A stretch of DNA of 64,000 nt, taken from positions 1 to 64,000 of the forward strand of contig NZ_SRMP01000008.1 of NCBI RefSeq assembly GCF_005925325.1, in the 5' to 3' direction. Origin of the DNA: Pedobacter helvus (GTDB lineage Bacteria > Bacteroidota > Bacteroidia > Sphingobacteriales > Sphingobacteriaceae). Position numbers and translations under genes: made by a program. Position 1 is the stretch's first letter. Every line of letters begins with the position of its first letter. Shown in pieces: positions 28,726-38,065 of this stretch. The notes under the pieces were generated by a model. It had not been told where the DNA came from. It searched no databases and worked only from the letters and a program-made list of their open reading frames with translations.

Positions 28726-31206
28726 TTATCCTTTCAAAATATTAATTCTAGAGAAATTTTTGTTCGACTTAAAACGCAAAATACCACGCTCATTTACTAC
28801 AAAATCGGTTACTTCTTTATCATCAACATACACTTTACCTACATTAAACGGCAAAGCGATGATACGGAAATCGTACAATTCATAAGTTGGCGTATACAAC
28901 CCTTCTATCGTTTGTTCGATATTGAAGCTGTTTCCATCACCTTTTACATTGAATTTCTTCTCCAAATAAATATCTTGCTCGTAGGCGAAGGTATCTCCAT
29001 GATCTTCGTACATAAACGAGTTCACTTCATAATCTGAATAGTAAACATTCAACCAAACTTCGTCGATATGTTTCTCACCAACGTACTGCATCACCGGATA
29101 TTCTGGCATAACCGAACCTGCTCTTACGAACAGAGGCATGGTATCCAATGGCGTATCTACTACATATTCGCTACCACCGTCTAACAATTCCAAAGTCCAA
29201 TAGTTAAACCATTTTCCTTTTGGCAGGTAAACCCGTCTTGATGAAGCACCTTGCTCCAATACCGGGCAAACCAAAATCTTATCACCAAAAGTAAACTCAT
29301 CCTGCCTGTAATGGTTACCAATATTTTCTTGCTCCAACATTGCGAGTGGGCGTAAAATTGGAAAACCATAACGATGATGTTCCCAAAATACCGAATAAAT
29401 GTATGGCATCAACTTATAACGCAGCTCAATAAACTTACGGTTAATTGAAGTAAATGGCTCGCCGAAACTCCAAGGCTCACGCTCACGGGTATCACCGGCA
29501 GAATGGGCACGCATAAATGGAGAAAACACGCCTAATTGTATCCAACGAGTAAACAATTCGCCATCTGGCTCTCCACTGAAACCGCCAATATCAGTACCGC
29601 AGAAAGGCACTCCTGAAATTGACATACGTTGACATTGGATATTCGCTAATTTCAAGTGTTCCCAAGTTGCTACGTTATCGCCAGTCCAAACCGAAGCATA
29701 GCGTTGCATACCCGAATACCCTGCTCTGGTAATCGTAAACGGACGTTTATTGCGTTGCAATTTCTTCAAACCTTCGTAGGTAGAACGCACCATTTGCATA
29801 CCGTAAACGTTGTGTGCTTTACGGTGCGAACCACGGTAGCCATCGTAATTGTGGCGTACATCGTTCGGGAAAGTTCCCGCACCAAACACCGCTGGCTCGT
29901 TCATGTCATTCCAAAAACCAGCAACGCCCATATCTACCAATTCTTTATACAAGCCACCCCACCATTCTCTTACCGTAGGGTTGGTAAAATCTGGGAATTG
30001 GCAACGTCCTGGCCAAACATGACCTTCCATAAAGTAGTCATCACTGCGTCGGCAGAAATAGTTATTGTCTTTTCCTTCCTTAAATACCCAATAATTATCG
30101 TCCACTTTAATTCCTGGATCAATCATTACTACGGTTTTCATCCCCACATCTGCCAGCTCTTTAATCATCTTTTTAGGGTCTGGGAAGTATTTTTTGTTCC
30201 AAGTAAAGCAACGGTAGCCATCCATGTAATCGATATCCAAATAAATGGCATCGCATGGGATATTTTGCGACCTAAACCCTTCTACAATTTCCCTAACCTT
30301 GCTTTCTGGATAGTAGCTCCAACGGCATTGATGGTAACCAATAGCCCATTTTGGTGGCAATTGATGTGTACCAGTCAACGATTGGTAGCGTTTTACCACA
30401 TCCATCATGTGCGGCCCATGGATATAATAGTATTGCAATTCGCCTCCATCAGCCCAAAAGCTGGTTTTGCTATTGTCTTGCATTCCAAAATCGAAATACG
30501 ACCTGAAAGTATTATCGAAGAAAATCCCGTAGGCCTCGCCTTGGTTAATGCCTGTATAAAATGGAATAGTTCGATACAAAGGATCTTGATCCCAGCCATA
30601 CGAATAGGCATCGGTATTCCAATTTTGGAATTTCCTACCTCGCAAATTCATATTACCAGACTTATCGCCCAAGCCAAAGAAATTTTCTTCCGATTGGCAT
30701 TCTTTGGTAGCGTAAACATAGTAGCCGCCAAACTCTACGTTTTCTTCCCAGTGCATTGGCGATGCATCGCTACTAGTTACCACGCCCGAAGCATTGCAAA
30801 TAAACGAAACCAGGAAGTTATCTTTCCTCACCTTACAAGTGATGGTATTGGTCGAAATCAAATAAGCGTCAGTAGTGTCTTCTAAATTAAAAAGGGTTAC
30901 TTTTTGATCTACCTGCTCTACAGCATAAGAAAAATCGGCCAGAAAAACCCCATGTGGCGCCAAGCGAACTCTAATAATCTCATCGCTCACCACACGCACC
31001 TCTACCACTGCGCTACCATCAGAAAAATAGAACTTATTGCCCTCTTTTTTAACGCTCTTAACCGAAGTGAGATACTCCTTAACAATCGGTTTTAAGTCCG
31101 TAACCGGATTATTTAAATGCTGAATTACTTCTTCTTCAAACTGTTCTTTGTTATGTATTTCAGATATTTCTAAATCTTTGTTCAGTTCGTCTCCCATATT
31201 ATTCAT
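28726..31206 (-). CDS. Alpha-glucosidase, glycoside hydrolase family 31
   Basis: An 826-residue enzyme that cleaves alpha-glucosidic bonds from non-reducing ends. An N-terminal galactose-mutarotase-like beta sandwich (about 60-265) precedes the barrel with IPCDAIYLDIDYMDGYRCF and the nucleophile Asp434 in WNDMNEP. FCGTDIGGFSGEPDGEL with the acid/base region follows, then C-terminal beta domains. No signal peptide is apparent, so it should be cytoplasmic and act on oligosaccharides or on glycogen products. It is close to GlgB but separated by the ABC pair, and it uses the first of two near-adjacent ATG codons. The proximal ATG three codons later is also possible. Confidence 0.93.
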   Translation of the reverse strand: MNNMGDELNKDLEISEIHNKEQFEEEVIQHLNNPVTDLKPIVKEYLTSVKSVKKEGNKFYFSDGSAVVEVRVVSDEIIRVRLAPHGVFLADFSYAVEQVDQKVTLFNLEDTTDAYLISTNTITCKVRKDNFLVSFICNASGVVTSSDASPMHWEENVEFGGYYVYATKECQSEENFFGLGDKSGNMNLRGRKFQNWNTDAYSYGWDQDPLYRTIPFYTGINQGEAYGIFFDNTFRSYFDFGMQDNSKTSFWADGGELQYYYIHGPHMMDVVKRYQSLTGTHQLPPKWAIGYHQCRWSYYPESKVREIVEGFRSQNIPCDAIYLDIDYMDGYRCFTWNKKYFPDPKKMIKELADVGMKTVVMIDPGIKVDDNYWVFKEGKDNNYFCRRSDDYFMEGHVWPGRCQFPDFTNPTVREWWGGLYKELVDMGVAGFWNDMNEPAVFGAGTFPNDVRHNYDGYRGSHRKAHNVYGMQMVRSTYEGLKKLQRNKRPFTITRAGYSGMQRYASVWTGDNVATWEHLKLANIQCQRMSISGVPFCGTDIGGFSGEPDGELFTRWIQLGVFSPFMRAHSAGDTREREPWSFGEPFTSINRKFIELRYKLMPYIYSVFWEHHRYGFPILRPLAMLEQENIGNHYRQDEFTFGDKILVCPVLEQGASSRRVYLPKGKWFNYWTLELLDGGSEYVVDTPLDTMPLFVRAGSVMPEYPVMQYVGEKHIDEVWLNVYYSDYEVNSFMYEDHGDTFAYEQDIYLEKKFNVKGDGNSFNIEQTIEGLYTPTYELYDFRIIALPFNVGKVYVDDKEVTDFVVNERGILRFKSNKNFSRINILKG

Positions 31207-31599
31207 TCTGAAGCTTGTTACAAAAACAGCTTACTATTTTAAAATTGTTTTGTTACTTAATAGATGTTCAATGACATTGTAAATATATAATAATTACCTT
31301 TTAAGGCAAATAAAACATAGGTTATCTTTCTAGATAAAATAGTCGTAAAATGCAATAACACTGTTTAAACTACTTAATGTACAATTAACACTAAGGCCAA
31401 GCAAAAGTTAGATTTATCTTAATTTTTAGAAAAGTAGGTTCCGTGTTACTATTTTAGACTAGTCCCGCTTTCGAATGCACAAAGAAATCTAGAAGAATTA
31501 ACAAAAGGTATCGTTTTAAAACGCAGTAGCAAATACTTTACACATCTGTACCTTTCTATCCGAGCGCTTATCTTATTTTTGTAGCTTACAGAAAGACGA
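31207..31599. other. Divergent intergenic region, GH31 / ABC
   Basis: 393 bases, AT-rich. It contains AGTCCCGCTTTC near 31463, which recurs near 62111, a perfect 12-base palindrome CGTTTTAAAACG (31512-31523) and a -7 element (31574-31581) for the ABC operon. No gene. Confidence 0.5.
31574..31581 (+). promoter_or_regulatory. -7 promoter element of the ABC/DUF3299 operon
   Basis: TATTTTTG matches TAnnTTTG, 18 bases before the ATPase start, giving a leader of about 10 bases. The -33 box is weak. The palindrome at 31512-31523 just upstream is a possible operator. Confidence 0.4.
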
Positions 31600-32229
31600 A
31601 TGATTTCAATTACATCTGTTTCACATCAATACGATACTGGGCAGGCTATCAAATTTGCCGATTGGCAAGTTAATAATAGCGAGCAATGGCTGCTGCTTGG
31701 ACAATCAGGCAGTGGAAAAACTACTTTATTGCATATTTTAACTGGCTTACTTAAACCAACTGCTGGCGAAATCAAAATCAACGACACCGATTTATATACA
31801 CTTTCATCTAAAAAACTAGATGAATTTAGAGGGCAGCACATTGGCATCGTATTCCAAAAACCACATTTAATTAAAAGCCTCAACATTACCGAAAATCTTA
31901 TGTTGGCGCAAAGCTTTGCGGGCTTAGCTACCAATAAAAACCGTATTGAAGAAGTATTGGCTTCCTTAGATATGGCGCACAAAAAGAATGCTTATCCTCA
32001 AGAGCTAAGCCAGGGGCAGTTACAACGTGTTACCATTGCTAGAGCTGTAATCAATAAACCAACGCTGTTAATAGCCGATGAACCAACTTCAAGCTTAGAC
32101 GACAAAAATGCGGAAGCAGTATTGACCTTGTTAAAAGAACAATCGGAATTAAATAAGGCCACTTTGGTAGTTGCAACCCACGACAAAAGAGTGAAAGATG
32201 TGTTTAACCTAACTTACAGTTTAGCATGA
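31600..32229 (+). CDS. LolD/MacB-type ABC ATPase
   Basis: A 209-residue ATP-binding protein with Walker A GQSGSGKTT (about residues 34-42), signature LSQGQLQRV and Walker B LLIADEPTSSLDD, typical of the LolD/MacB/FtsE group. It overlaps the permease gene by ATGA, so they are translationally coupled. Together with the FtsX-type permease and the DUF3299-like protein it forms a triad known from zinc-responsive loci. Confidence 0.88.
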   Translation: MISITSVSHQYDTGQAIKFADWQVNNSEQWLLLGQSGSGKTTLLHILTGLLKPTAGEIKINDTDLYTLSSKKLDEFRGQHIGIVFQKPHLIKSLNITENLMLAQSFAGLATNKNRIEEVLASLDMAHKKNAYPQELSQGQLQRVTIARAVINKPTLLIADEPTSSLDDKNAEAVLTLLKEQSELNKATLVVATHDKRVKDVFNLTYSLA

Positions 32230-33443
32230 GCCCATTTAAAATAAGTTGGAAAAACATCTGGTCTAAACCTTTAAACGCTGCCTTGAATATCTTGTTGATT
32301 GCATTTGGAACTGCGATTCTAACAGTTTTGTTGCTAGCATCAACCCAAATTGAAGATAAGCTAGACAAAAACTCAAAGGATATCGATTTGGTAGTTGGAG
32401 CAAAAGGTAGTCCATTACAATTGATTTTAAGCAGCATTTATTACATCGATTTTCCCACTGGAAATATTCCAATGAAAGAGGCTCAAAAGTTAATGAAAAA
32501 CCCTTTCGTAAAACGTGCCGTTCCTTTGGCCTTAGGCGATAATTATAACGGTGTACGTATTGTGGGTACCGACAGTAATTACATCAGCCTTTATGGCTTA
32601 AAAACAGAAAGTGGAAAATTTTGGCAAGCTGATTTGGAAGCCACCATTGGTGCCAATGTAGCAAAAGAACAGAACCTAAAAGTTGGCGATACTTTTTTTG
32701 GAGGTCACGGTTTAACCGAAATGAAGGATGAACACAAAGACCATGCTTACAAAGTAGTTGGCATTTTAGCTCCGCAGCAAAACGTAACTGATAATTTAAT
32801 TTTAACAGGCATTGGCAGTGTTTGGAAAATGCATGGTGATGAAGGTGAAACCGATGAACATCATGATCATGAAGGCGAAACAGACCATGCTCATGATGAA
32901 GATAGAGAGTTTACTTCATTACTCATTCAATACCGTTCGCCAATGGCAGTAGCTATGTTCCCGATGATGGTGAACCAAACGACCAATCTGCAAGCGGCTA
33001 GTCCGGCGCAAGAGAGCACTCGTTTGTTTTCTTTAATTGGGGTTGGAATAGACACATTGCAGTGGTTTGCAGTATTGATTATGTTCATCGCGGCCATCAG
33101 CGTATTTGTAAACCTATATAATTCGCTGAAAGAGAGAAGCTACGATTTGGCCATCATGCGTACTTTAGGTGCATCAAAGGGCAAACTTTTTTCGTTAATC
33201 ATCTTAGAAGGCTTAATTTTGACGCTGATAGGCACAATAATTGGAGTTGTTTTAGGGCATAGTATCTTATATTTGATTGGTAACTATCAGGAAAGCAGTC
33301 AGGCGAAGATGAATGGCTTACTTTTTATTAAAGAAGAATTTTATTTATTAGTGGCAGGTTTGTTTATCGGGATGGTAGCATCTATAATTCCAGCGATACA
33401 GGCTTACCGCTCAAACATATCGAAGATCTTAGCGAAAAACTAA
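32226..33443 (+). CDS. FtsX/MacB-type permease with histidine-rich periplasmic loop
   Basis: A 405-residue membrane protein of four helices (about residues 18-40, 278-305, 330-355, 375-395). A large periplasmic MacB-like loop separates the first helix from the others. The loop carries two His/Asp/Glu-rich stretches (about 161-173 and 199-226: EHKDH and DEHHDHEGETDHAHDED), which look like metal-binding inserts absent from ordinary LolE-type permeases. The pairing with a DUF3299-like gene is seen in Pseudomonas, where the PA4063-PA4066 group responds to Zur. A zinc role is therefore suggested but not proven. Confidence 0.85.
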   Translation: MSPFKISWKNIWSKPLNAALNILLIAFGTAILTVLLLASTQIEDKLDKNSKDIDLVVGAKGSPLQLILSSIYYIDFPTGNIPMKEAQKLMKNPFVKRAVPLALGDNYNGVRIVGTDSNYISLYGLKTESGKFWQADLEATIGANVAKEQNLKVGDTFFGGHGLTEMKDEHKDHAYKVVGILAPQQNVTDNLILTGIGSVWKMHGDEGETDEHHDHEGETDHAHDEDREFTSLLIQYRSPMAVAMFPMMVNQTTNLQAASPAQESTRLFSLIGVGIDTLQWFAVLIMFIAAISVFVNLYNSLKERSYDLAIMRTLGASKGKLFSLIILEGLILTLIGTIIGVVLGHSILYLIGNYQESSQAKMNGLLFIKEEFYLLVAGLFIGMVASIIPAIQAYRSNISKILAKN

Positions 33444-33580
33444 CAAAATTAAAAACCTAGACACCCTAGCTAACCTTAGGTTTTCTTAGGTAATTTAAGG
33501 CGGTAAAAAAGAGAACACAAATGAGGCCATTTCGAGTTATAGAATAGCTTCATCATATTAATAAAACATTTTATAACTAA

Positions 33581-34033
33581 ATGAAAAAACTCACATTCTT
33601 ATTTTTATTATTCGTTGGCTTTGGCATTAACAATGCAAAAGCGCAGCATGACCCAAGCGATCAAATTATATCCGCTAACTGGGATATAATTGGTGACGTG
33701 GAATTTAAAATGGCAAAAAACGATACTGAAATGTATGCTATTTTTAACAACGACATTAAGAAAAGAGCGGGTAAACCTTTTGAATTGGAAGGCTATATCG
33801 TTCCAATCAAGGACGGCATGAAACAAACTAAATTCATGCTATCTACTTTGCCTATTAACCAATGCTTTTATTGCGGTAAAAACGGAGTTCCTATTATGGT
33901 TGAGGTACAATTAACTGAACCAACAAAATTTACTTACCAAACTATTAAAGTGAAAGGTATTTTGAAACTAAGTACCGCAAATGCCATAGATGCTTCACCA
34001 ATTTCATTAATGAATGGAACGGTAGTGAAGTGA
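33581..34033 (+). CDS. DUF3299-like periplasmic protein with CxxC
   Basis: A 150-residue exported protein with signal peptide ending about residue 21 (NNAKAQH). Residues 60-150 match the DUF3299 pattern (FELEGYIVPI, then CFYCGKNG with Cys95 and Cys98, then VKGILKLST). The CxxC could bind a metal or carry a thiol. It follows the permease by 137 bases; both the distance and the orientation allow a shared transcript, but a separate start is possible. Confidence 0.75.
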   Translation: MKKLTFLFLLFVGFGINNAKAQHDPSDQIISANWDIIGDVEFKMAKNDTEMYAIFNNDIKKRAGKPFELEGYIVPIKDGMKQTKFMLSTLPINQCFYCGKNGVPIMVEVQLTEPTKFTYQTIKVKGILKLSTANAIDASPISLMNGTVVK

Positions 34034-34055
34034 ATTAGCAAAGACGTAAATAATT

Positions 34056-34116
34056 CGTCATGCTGACCTGTAGCGAAGCGTAAAGCTACTTGTAAATTTA
34101 TTTCAGCATTAGCTTT
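34056..34116. repeat. Composite intergenic repeat, copy 2
   Basis: Contains CGTCATGCTGACCTGTAG and TTTATTTCAGCATtAGCTTT. ATGCTGACCTGTAG is the reverse complement of the block at 28652-28665, so this copy is inverted relative to copy 1. It lies behind the DUF3299 gene. Confidence 0.6.
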
Positions 34117-34166
34117 AAAAGTATCTTTAAGGCCTTACTACCTGTGACTTATGGCAAGAACATAAA

Positions 34167-34193
34167 AAAGTCCCTATTTTGAATAGGGACTTT
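34167..34193. terminator. Bidirectional terminator
   Basis: Perfect 12-base inverted repeat AAAGTCCCTATT / AATAGGGACTTT with a TTG loop, between the converging DUF3299 and SlyD-like genes. Confidence 0.85.
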
Positions 34194-34224
34194 AAATTCA
34201 ACATGACGTTTATGCTAAAAATTA

Positions 34225-34731
34225 TTAGTGACCAGAATGTCCGTCAACACCATGAGCGTGACCATGTGACAATTCATCAGCCGTTGCTTCTCTCACTGTT
34301 AAAATTTTACCAGCAAAGATTAAGTTTTTACCCGCCATTGGGTGATTTAAATCTACAGAAATGATTTCCTCGCCTACTGCAGTTACACCAGCACGGAATT
34401 GATTACCTTGGTTATCTTGCAAAGGAATTACATCACCAACGTTAGGCAATTCTGCTCCACCTTCTTTAAACATGCTTACTGGCAAATCTACGTGAGCTCC
34501 CGGATCAATTTCTCCGTAACCATCGGCAGCTTCTAATTCAAAACTATATTCATCACCTACAGTTAAACCTGCTAAGTGTTCTTCAAATTTTGGCAACATC
34601 ATACCCACACCGTATAAAAATACTAGTGGATTTTCTTCAGTAGCTTTCTCTACAAAAACTTGGTTACCTTCTGGAGTTGTGGTATGTAGCTCGTAAGTAA
34701 GAGAAACTACCGTGTTAGATGTGATCTTCAT
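34225..34731 (-). CDS. SlyD-like FKBP-type peptidyl-prolyl isomerase
   Basis: A 168-residue cytoplasmic isomerase/chaperone. The FKBP domain is interrupted by an IF (insert-in-flap) loop, as in SlyD: VSLTYEL near residue 10, NPLVFLYGVGMMLPKFEEHLAGL near 35-56, and DLNHPMAGKNL near 127. The C terminus is His-rich (HGHAHGVDGHSGH), probably nickel- or zinc-binding like the SlyD tail. Its -7 promoter element lies 77 bases upstream. I do not name it slyD because the family assignment within FKBPs cannot be settled by eye. Confidence 0.88.
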   Translation of the reverse strand: MKITSNTVVSLTYELHTTTPEGNQVFVEKATEENPLVFLYGVGMMLPKFEEHLAGLTVGDEYSFELEAADGYGEIDPGAHVDLPVSMFKEGGAELPNVGDVIPLQDNQGNQFRAGVTAVGEEIISVDLNHPMAGKNLIFAGKILTVREATADELSHGHAHGVDGHSGH

Positions 34732-34807
34732 TCTATTCTTTTTTATTTTATGGTTTGATGAGACAAATACGCATCATCATTATTTGATGCCCCATCGAAA
34801 TGCTGGG

Positions 34808-34837
34808 CAAATATAACTTAATTATTATGCTAACAAA
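34808..34837 (-). promoter_or_regulatory. Promoter of the SlyD-like gene
   Basis: On the minus strand TTTG (34837-34834) is followed after 18 bases by TATATTTG (34815-34808), an exact -7 match. It lies 77 bases before the start codon. Confidence 0.5.
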
Positions 34838-34892
34838 AAACCAGCGCTATTGTTGAAAGGATTATGAACTTAATATGTATATCCCTTTTTCA

Positions 34893-34922
34893 GAACTACG
34901 AAGTTTTGAAACTTCGCAAGTC
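34893..34922. repeat. Palindromic intergenic repeat
   Basis: ACGAAGTTTT / GAAACTTCGC arms in a hairpin just behind the lipoprotein gene that ends at 34929. Similar in type to dispersed Bacteroidota repeats. Single copy in this window. Confidence 0.4.
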
Positions 34923-34928
34923 GCTAGT

Positions 34929-35510
34929 TTATTTAGATAAATTACTTTTCCCGCTTTTCATCATCTCCACATACATCTCGTCTAGAAAACGTTGCTGTTC
35001 TTGGTTATCCTTAAAATATCTTTGATAAAGCACACTACAGCTTTGAACATCTGCAATGTTATCTGGATTAAAAGACCAATCGTCTCTATTTTTAATGGCA
35101 ATACCAAGATTATCGTCGCAGCTTTGCCACATGTCTGTAAACCTATTGTGTTGCTCTTTTGTCAACTTATGAAAATCGGCAGACAAATTAAATCCACGCA
35201 TTTCGGAGTTAAAAAACTGAACAATCGAAGTTATTGGAACTCCACCCCAATTTATAGTTACTCCAACAGGAAGTCTGATCGCCGTTAGCTTACTTTCGCT
35301 CAGTATCTTATCCTGCTTCCCTTTTTTCCAAAAGCTTTCTTCGTAAACCAATGTTGTACCTATAGGCACTGCTATCTTCTTAACAATTAAAGGTTTTGTA
35401 GTAACGAAATACGGATAATTTGGCCGACTGTTACCTCCAGTTGGGTTCATATTACCAACGCACCCCGTAAACAACGTTACAAACAAAAGTGGAAGTTTAA
35501 AAAATCTCAT
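34929..35510 (-). CDS. Hypothetical lipoprotein
   Basis: A 193-residue exported lipoprotein with Cys17 (FTGC). The middle has a beta strand set (PIGTTLVYEESFW) and a tract WGGVPITSIVQFF, and the C terminus is helical. I recognise no family or catalytic motif. It is transcribed alone, with the palindrome at 34893-34922 behind it. Confidence 0.6.
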   Translation of the reverse strand: MRFFKLPLLFVTLFTGCVGNMNPTGGNSRPNYPYFVTTKPLIVKKIAVPIGTTLVYEESFWKKGKQDKILSESKLTAIRLPVGVTINWGGVPITSIVQFFNSEMRGFNLSADFHKLTKEQHNRFTDMWQSCDDNLGIAIKNRDDWSFNPDNIADVQSCSVLYQRYFKDNQEQQRFLDEMYVEMMKSGKSNLSK

Positions 35511-35654
35511 AGGTTATGTTTAGCAAATCTGTACAAATAAAATGCCGTTAATTAGAAAATGATTTTCCTACATAAATAGCCTGGGTTCGGGTTAAGCATT
35601 ATCTTTATTCCTTTATGCTTGAATGTTTTTTTTGCTCGCCACCTCTGTCCTCTT

Positions 35655-35674
35655 ACTTTTTGACCGCAAAAAGT
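35655..35674. repeat. Inverted repeat ACTTTTTG / CAAAAAGT
   Basis: Perfect 8-base arms with a 4-base loop, followed by AACAAAAA. It belongs to a dispersed mosaic type found in many Bacteroidota spacers as I recall. Confidence 0.45.
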
Positions 35675-35853
35675 AACAAAAACTCTCGGTTGCCTATTTT
35701 TCTTTTAAAGAAACTACTTTGGCTTATCGCTGCGTACCGAAAAATAGGAGACCGAAAATTAGCTAAACGGAGATTTGAGGGGCTATCGCTAGCACAAAAC
35801 TGAAGTTTGTTATACCGAACTTACGTTAAATAGTAAACACCTCGGTCTCCAAT

Positions 35854-35905
35854 CCCCCCTCTACGAGGGGGGAAGCACAGTCCAAATTCCCCTCTCGTAG
35901 AGGGG
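35854..35905. repeat. Paired GC-rich palindromes
   Basis: Two hairpins side by side: CCCCCCTC-TAC-GAGGGGGG (35854-35872) and CCCCTC-TCGTA-GAGGGG (35889-35905). They share arm sequence and form a double hairpin in an AT-rich setting. Typical of small interspersed intergenic repeats. Confidence 0.55.
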
Positions 35906-35950
35906 TGCCCTACGGGGCGGGGTGTCACAATACTTCTCTACTAACAATAA

Positions 35951-37960
35951 CTATTTAATATGCTCCAACGCCTCTTCTACAGTAGCTACAGGCAACTGGC
36001 AGGTTTTATCTCTACAGATATAAATCTTAGTTTCGTCGCTTTGCTTATGTTGCAATAAAGGCAGTGTGCTTTTTGCACCTGCTAAAGTAATTTTATTAGG
36101 TATGTATTGCTGATTAAATTCTTTCTTAACCTTTCTAAAATCCGTTCCTGCGATAGCAATTTCATTGACTCCATAAACTTCATTTAACAATTGAATGCTC
36201 CAATTAGAATAAGCCGAGCCATAAGATTTAATACGAGGCTGTACCGCTCTTAGCATAGCTGATGCTCTATCTCTATAAGCTTCATTATCGAAAAATAATC
36301 CAAGTTTCTGTAGATTTTGCGCCATTACCGAGTTTGAAGCAGGAATTACATTATCCATTACCTCGTGTTTGCGAGCAATCAAATCTTCGCTTTTGTTTGA
36401 CGTATAGAAGAACATCATATTATTTTCATCAACGAAGTTTGCCAATACATAATCTGTTAGTTCTTGCGCTTCATTTAACCAAGCTTCATTGAAATCAGTT
36501 TCATACAAGCCAATTAAAGCCTCAATTAGAAAAGCATAATCATCCAAAAAACCATTGATACTTGCTTTACCATTTTTGTAGTTACGATACAAACCACCAT
36601 CTTCATCGATCAAATTATTGAGGATAAAACTTGCCGCTTTTTTAGCTTTTTCATAGTACGCATCATTATCCAAAACCTGGGCTGCATCTGCCAATCCTTT
36701 AATCATTTGGGCATTCCAAGCAGTTAGACATTTATCATCTAAACCTGGTCTAACCCTGCTACTTCTTACCGCCAATAATTTAGATTTCGCCTCGGCGATA
36801 ATGCCTAGCAACTCAGCTTTGCTTACCTTATATTTTTCAATTAGTTCTTCATCAAATACCTTACGCAATAAGATATTGGTATGCTCTTCTTCCCAATTAC
36901 CATCCGCAGTAATTGTAAAATATTCAGTTAGCAATTCATTGTGCTCAGTTATTACTTCATCAAATTCAGCTTTGCTCCAAACGTAGAACTTTCCTTCCAC
37001 ACCTTCGCTATCTGCATCTAAAGCCGAATAAAATAAACCATCAGGTGATGTCATTTCCCTATCCACCCAATCGATAGTTTCTTTGATAATTTCCGCAAAA
37101 GGTTCATATTTCAAACATTGATAGGCTTCAGCATATAAACTAACCAATTGTCCGTTATCGTATAGCATTTTTTCGAAGTGTGGCACATGCCATTTCGCAT
37201 CTACAGAATAACGAGCGAAACCACCGCCAATCTGGTCGTAAATCCCTCCCATTGCCATAGCTTCTAGAGTTCTCATTACTGCCATCATCACAGTTTGATC
37301 ATCCTTTAAATAAGCATAACGCAATAAAAATGACCAGTTATTTGGCAGAGGGAATTTTGGAGCCCTGTTGTAACCACCTTCAGTTATATCAAAATTGCGT
37401 TTCCAACGTTGTACAATCTCTACCAATTGATCTTCATTGAAAGTCAATTCCTCCTCACCAGTTTCAATCAGCTCGGCCTGTTGCAAACCTTCTGTTAATC
37501 GCTCCGCATATTTTATAGCTTTTTCTGGTTCTTTCTGCCACAAATTAGCCAAGTTCAGCAGAATATTAATCCAATCTGCTTTACGAAAATAAGTACCTCC
37601 ATAAATTGGACGTTGATCTGGCAGACAAATAGCATTTAGAGGCCAGCCGCCATTTCCATTCATCAGCTGCACCGCCAACATGTAAATCTGGTCAATATCC
37701 GGACGCTCTTCTCGATCTACCTTAATACAAACGAAATGTTTATTCATTACCTCTGCAACCTCATGACTTTCAAAACTTTCATGTTCCATCACATGGCACC
37801 AATGGCAAGCTGAATAGCCTACACTCACAATAATCAACTTATTCTCATCCTTGGCTTTTTTTAAGGATGTTTCATTCCATTCGTACCATTCTACCGGGTT
37901 ATAAGCGTGTTGCAATAAATAAGGTGACGAGGCGTGGATAAGGCTATTGGCTTCTTTCAT
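35951..37960 (-). CDS. YyaL/SSP411-type DUF255 thioredoxin-domain protein
   Basis: A 669-residue protein with an N-terminal thioredoxin-like DUF255 domain (about 1-165). The conserved [14 protein letters not shown] carries Cys52 and Cys55. A long (alpha/alpha)6-like region follows (about 200-640), resembling N-acyl-glucosamine epimerase barrels. The family is conserved from bacteria to human SPATA20, and its biochemical role is unsettled. Length is close to the family norm and no signal peptide is seen. It is a single gene with a divergent epimerase to its right. Confidence 0.88.
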   Translation of the reverse strand: MKEANSLIHASSPYLLQHAYNPVEWYEWNETSLKKAKDENKLIIVSVGYSACHWCHVMEHESFESHEVAEVMNKHFVCIKVDREERPDIDQIYMLAVQLMNGNGGWPLNAICLPDQRPIYGGTYFRKADWINILLNLANLWQKEPEKAIKYAERLTEGLQQAELIETGEEELTFNEDQLVEIVQRWKRNFDITEGGYNRAPKFPLPNNWSFLLRYAYLKDDQTVMMAVMRTLEAMAMGGIYDQIGGGFARYSVDAKWHVPHFEKMLYDNGQLVSLYAEAYQCLKYEPFAEIIKETIDWVDREMTSPDGLFYSALDADSEGVEGKFYVWSKAEFDEVITEHNELLTEYFTITADGNWEEEHTNILLRKVFDEELIEKYKVSKAELLGIIAEAKSKLLAVRSSRVRPGLDDKCLTAWNAQMIKGLADAAQVLDNDAYYEKAKKAASFILNNLIDEDGGLYRNYKNGKASINGFLDDYAFLIEALIGLYETDFNEAWLNEAQELTDYVLANFVDENNMMFFYTSNKSEDLIARKHEVMDNVIPASNSVMAQNLQKLGLFFDNEAYRDRASAMLRAVQPRIKSYGSAYSNWSIQLLNEVYGVNEIAIAGTDFRKVKKEFNQQYIPNKITLAGAKSTLPLLQHKQSDETKIYICRDKTCQLPVATVEEALEHIK

Positions 37961-38065
37961 AATATAAAGGTATAAGGTTTGAGGCGGAAGGTATAAGGTT
38001 TTGTAAAGTTCCGATTATTTTCTTTCTTTGAATTGACAAGCCTAAGCCTTTTAAGTCCTAATAAA

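Larger units (their letters stand above)
35511..35950. other. Repeat-filled spacer
   Basis: No convincing gene. A 62-residue frame at 35615-35803 is judged spurious. The spacer holds an inverted repeat (35655-35674) and a GC-rich pair of hairpins (35854-35905). Confidence 0.55.

Noticed and set aside
29656..30885. 409-codon open frame on the plus strand
   Set aside because: It lies entirely antisense to the well-supported GH31 gene. The translated sequence has no domain or plausible start context, so it is a shadow frame.
31626..31982. 118-codon minus-strand frame inside the ABC ATPase
   Set aside because: Antisense shadow of the ATPase with clear Walker motifs.
35615..35803. 62-codon frame in the repeat spacer
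   Set aside because: Runs through dispersed hairpin repeats; the peptide resembles spurious frames commonly annotated there.
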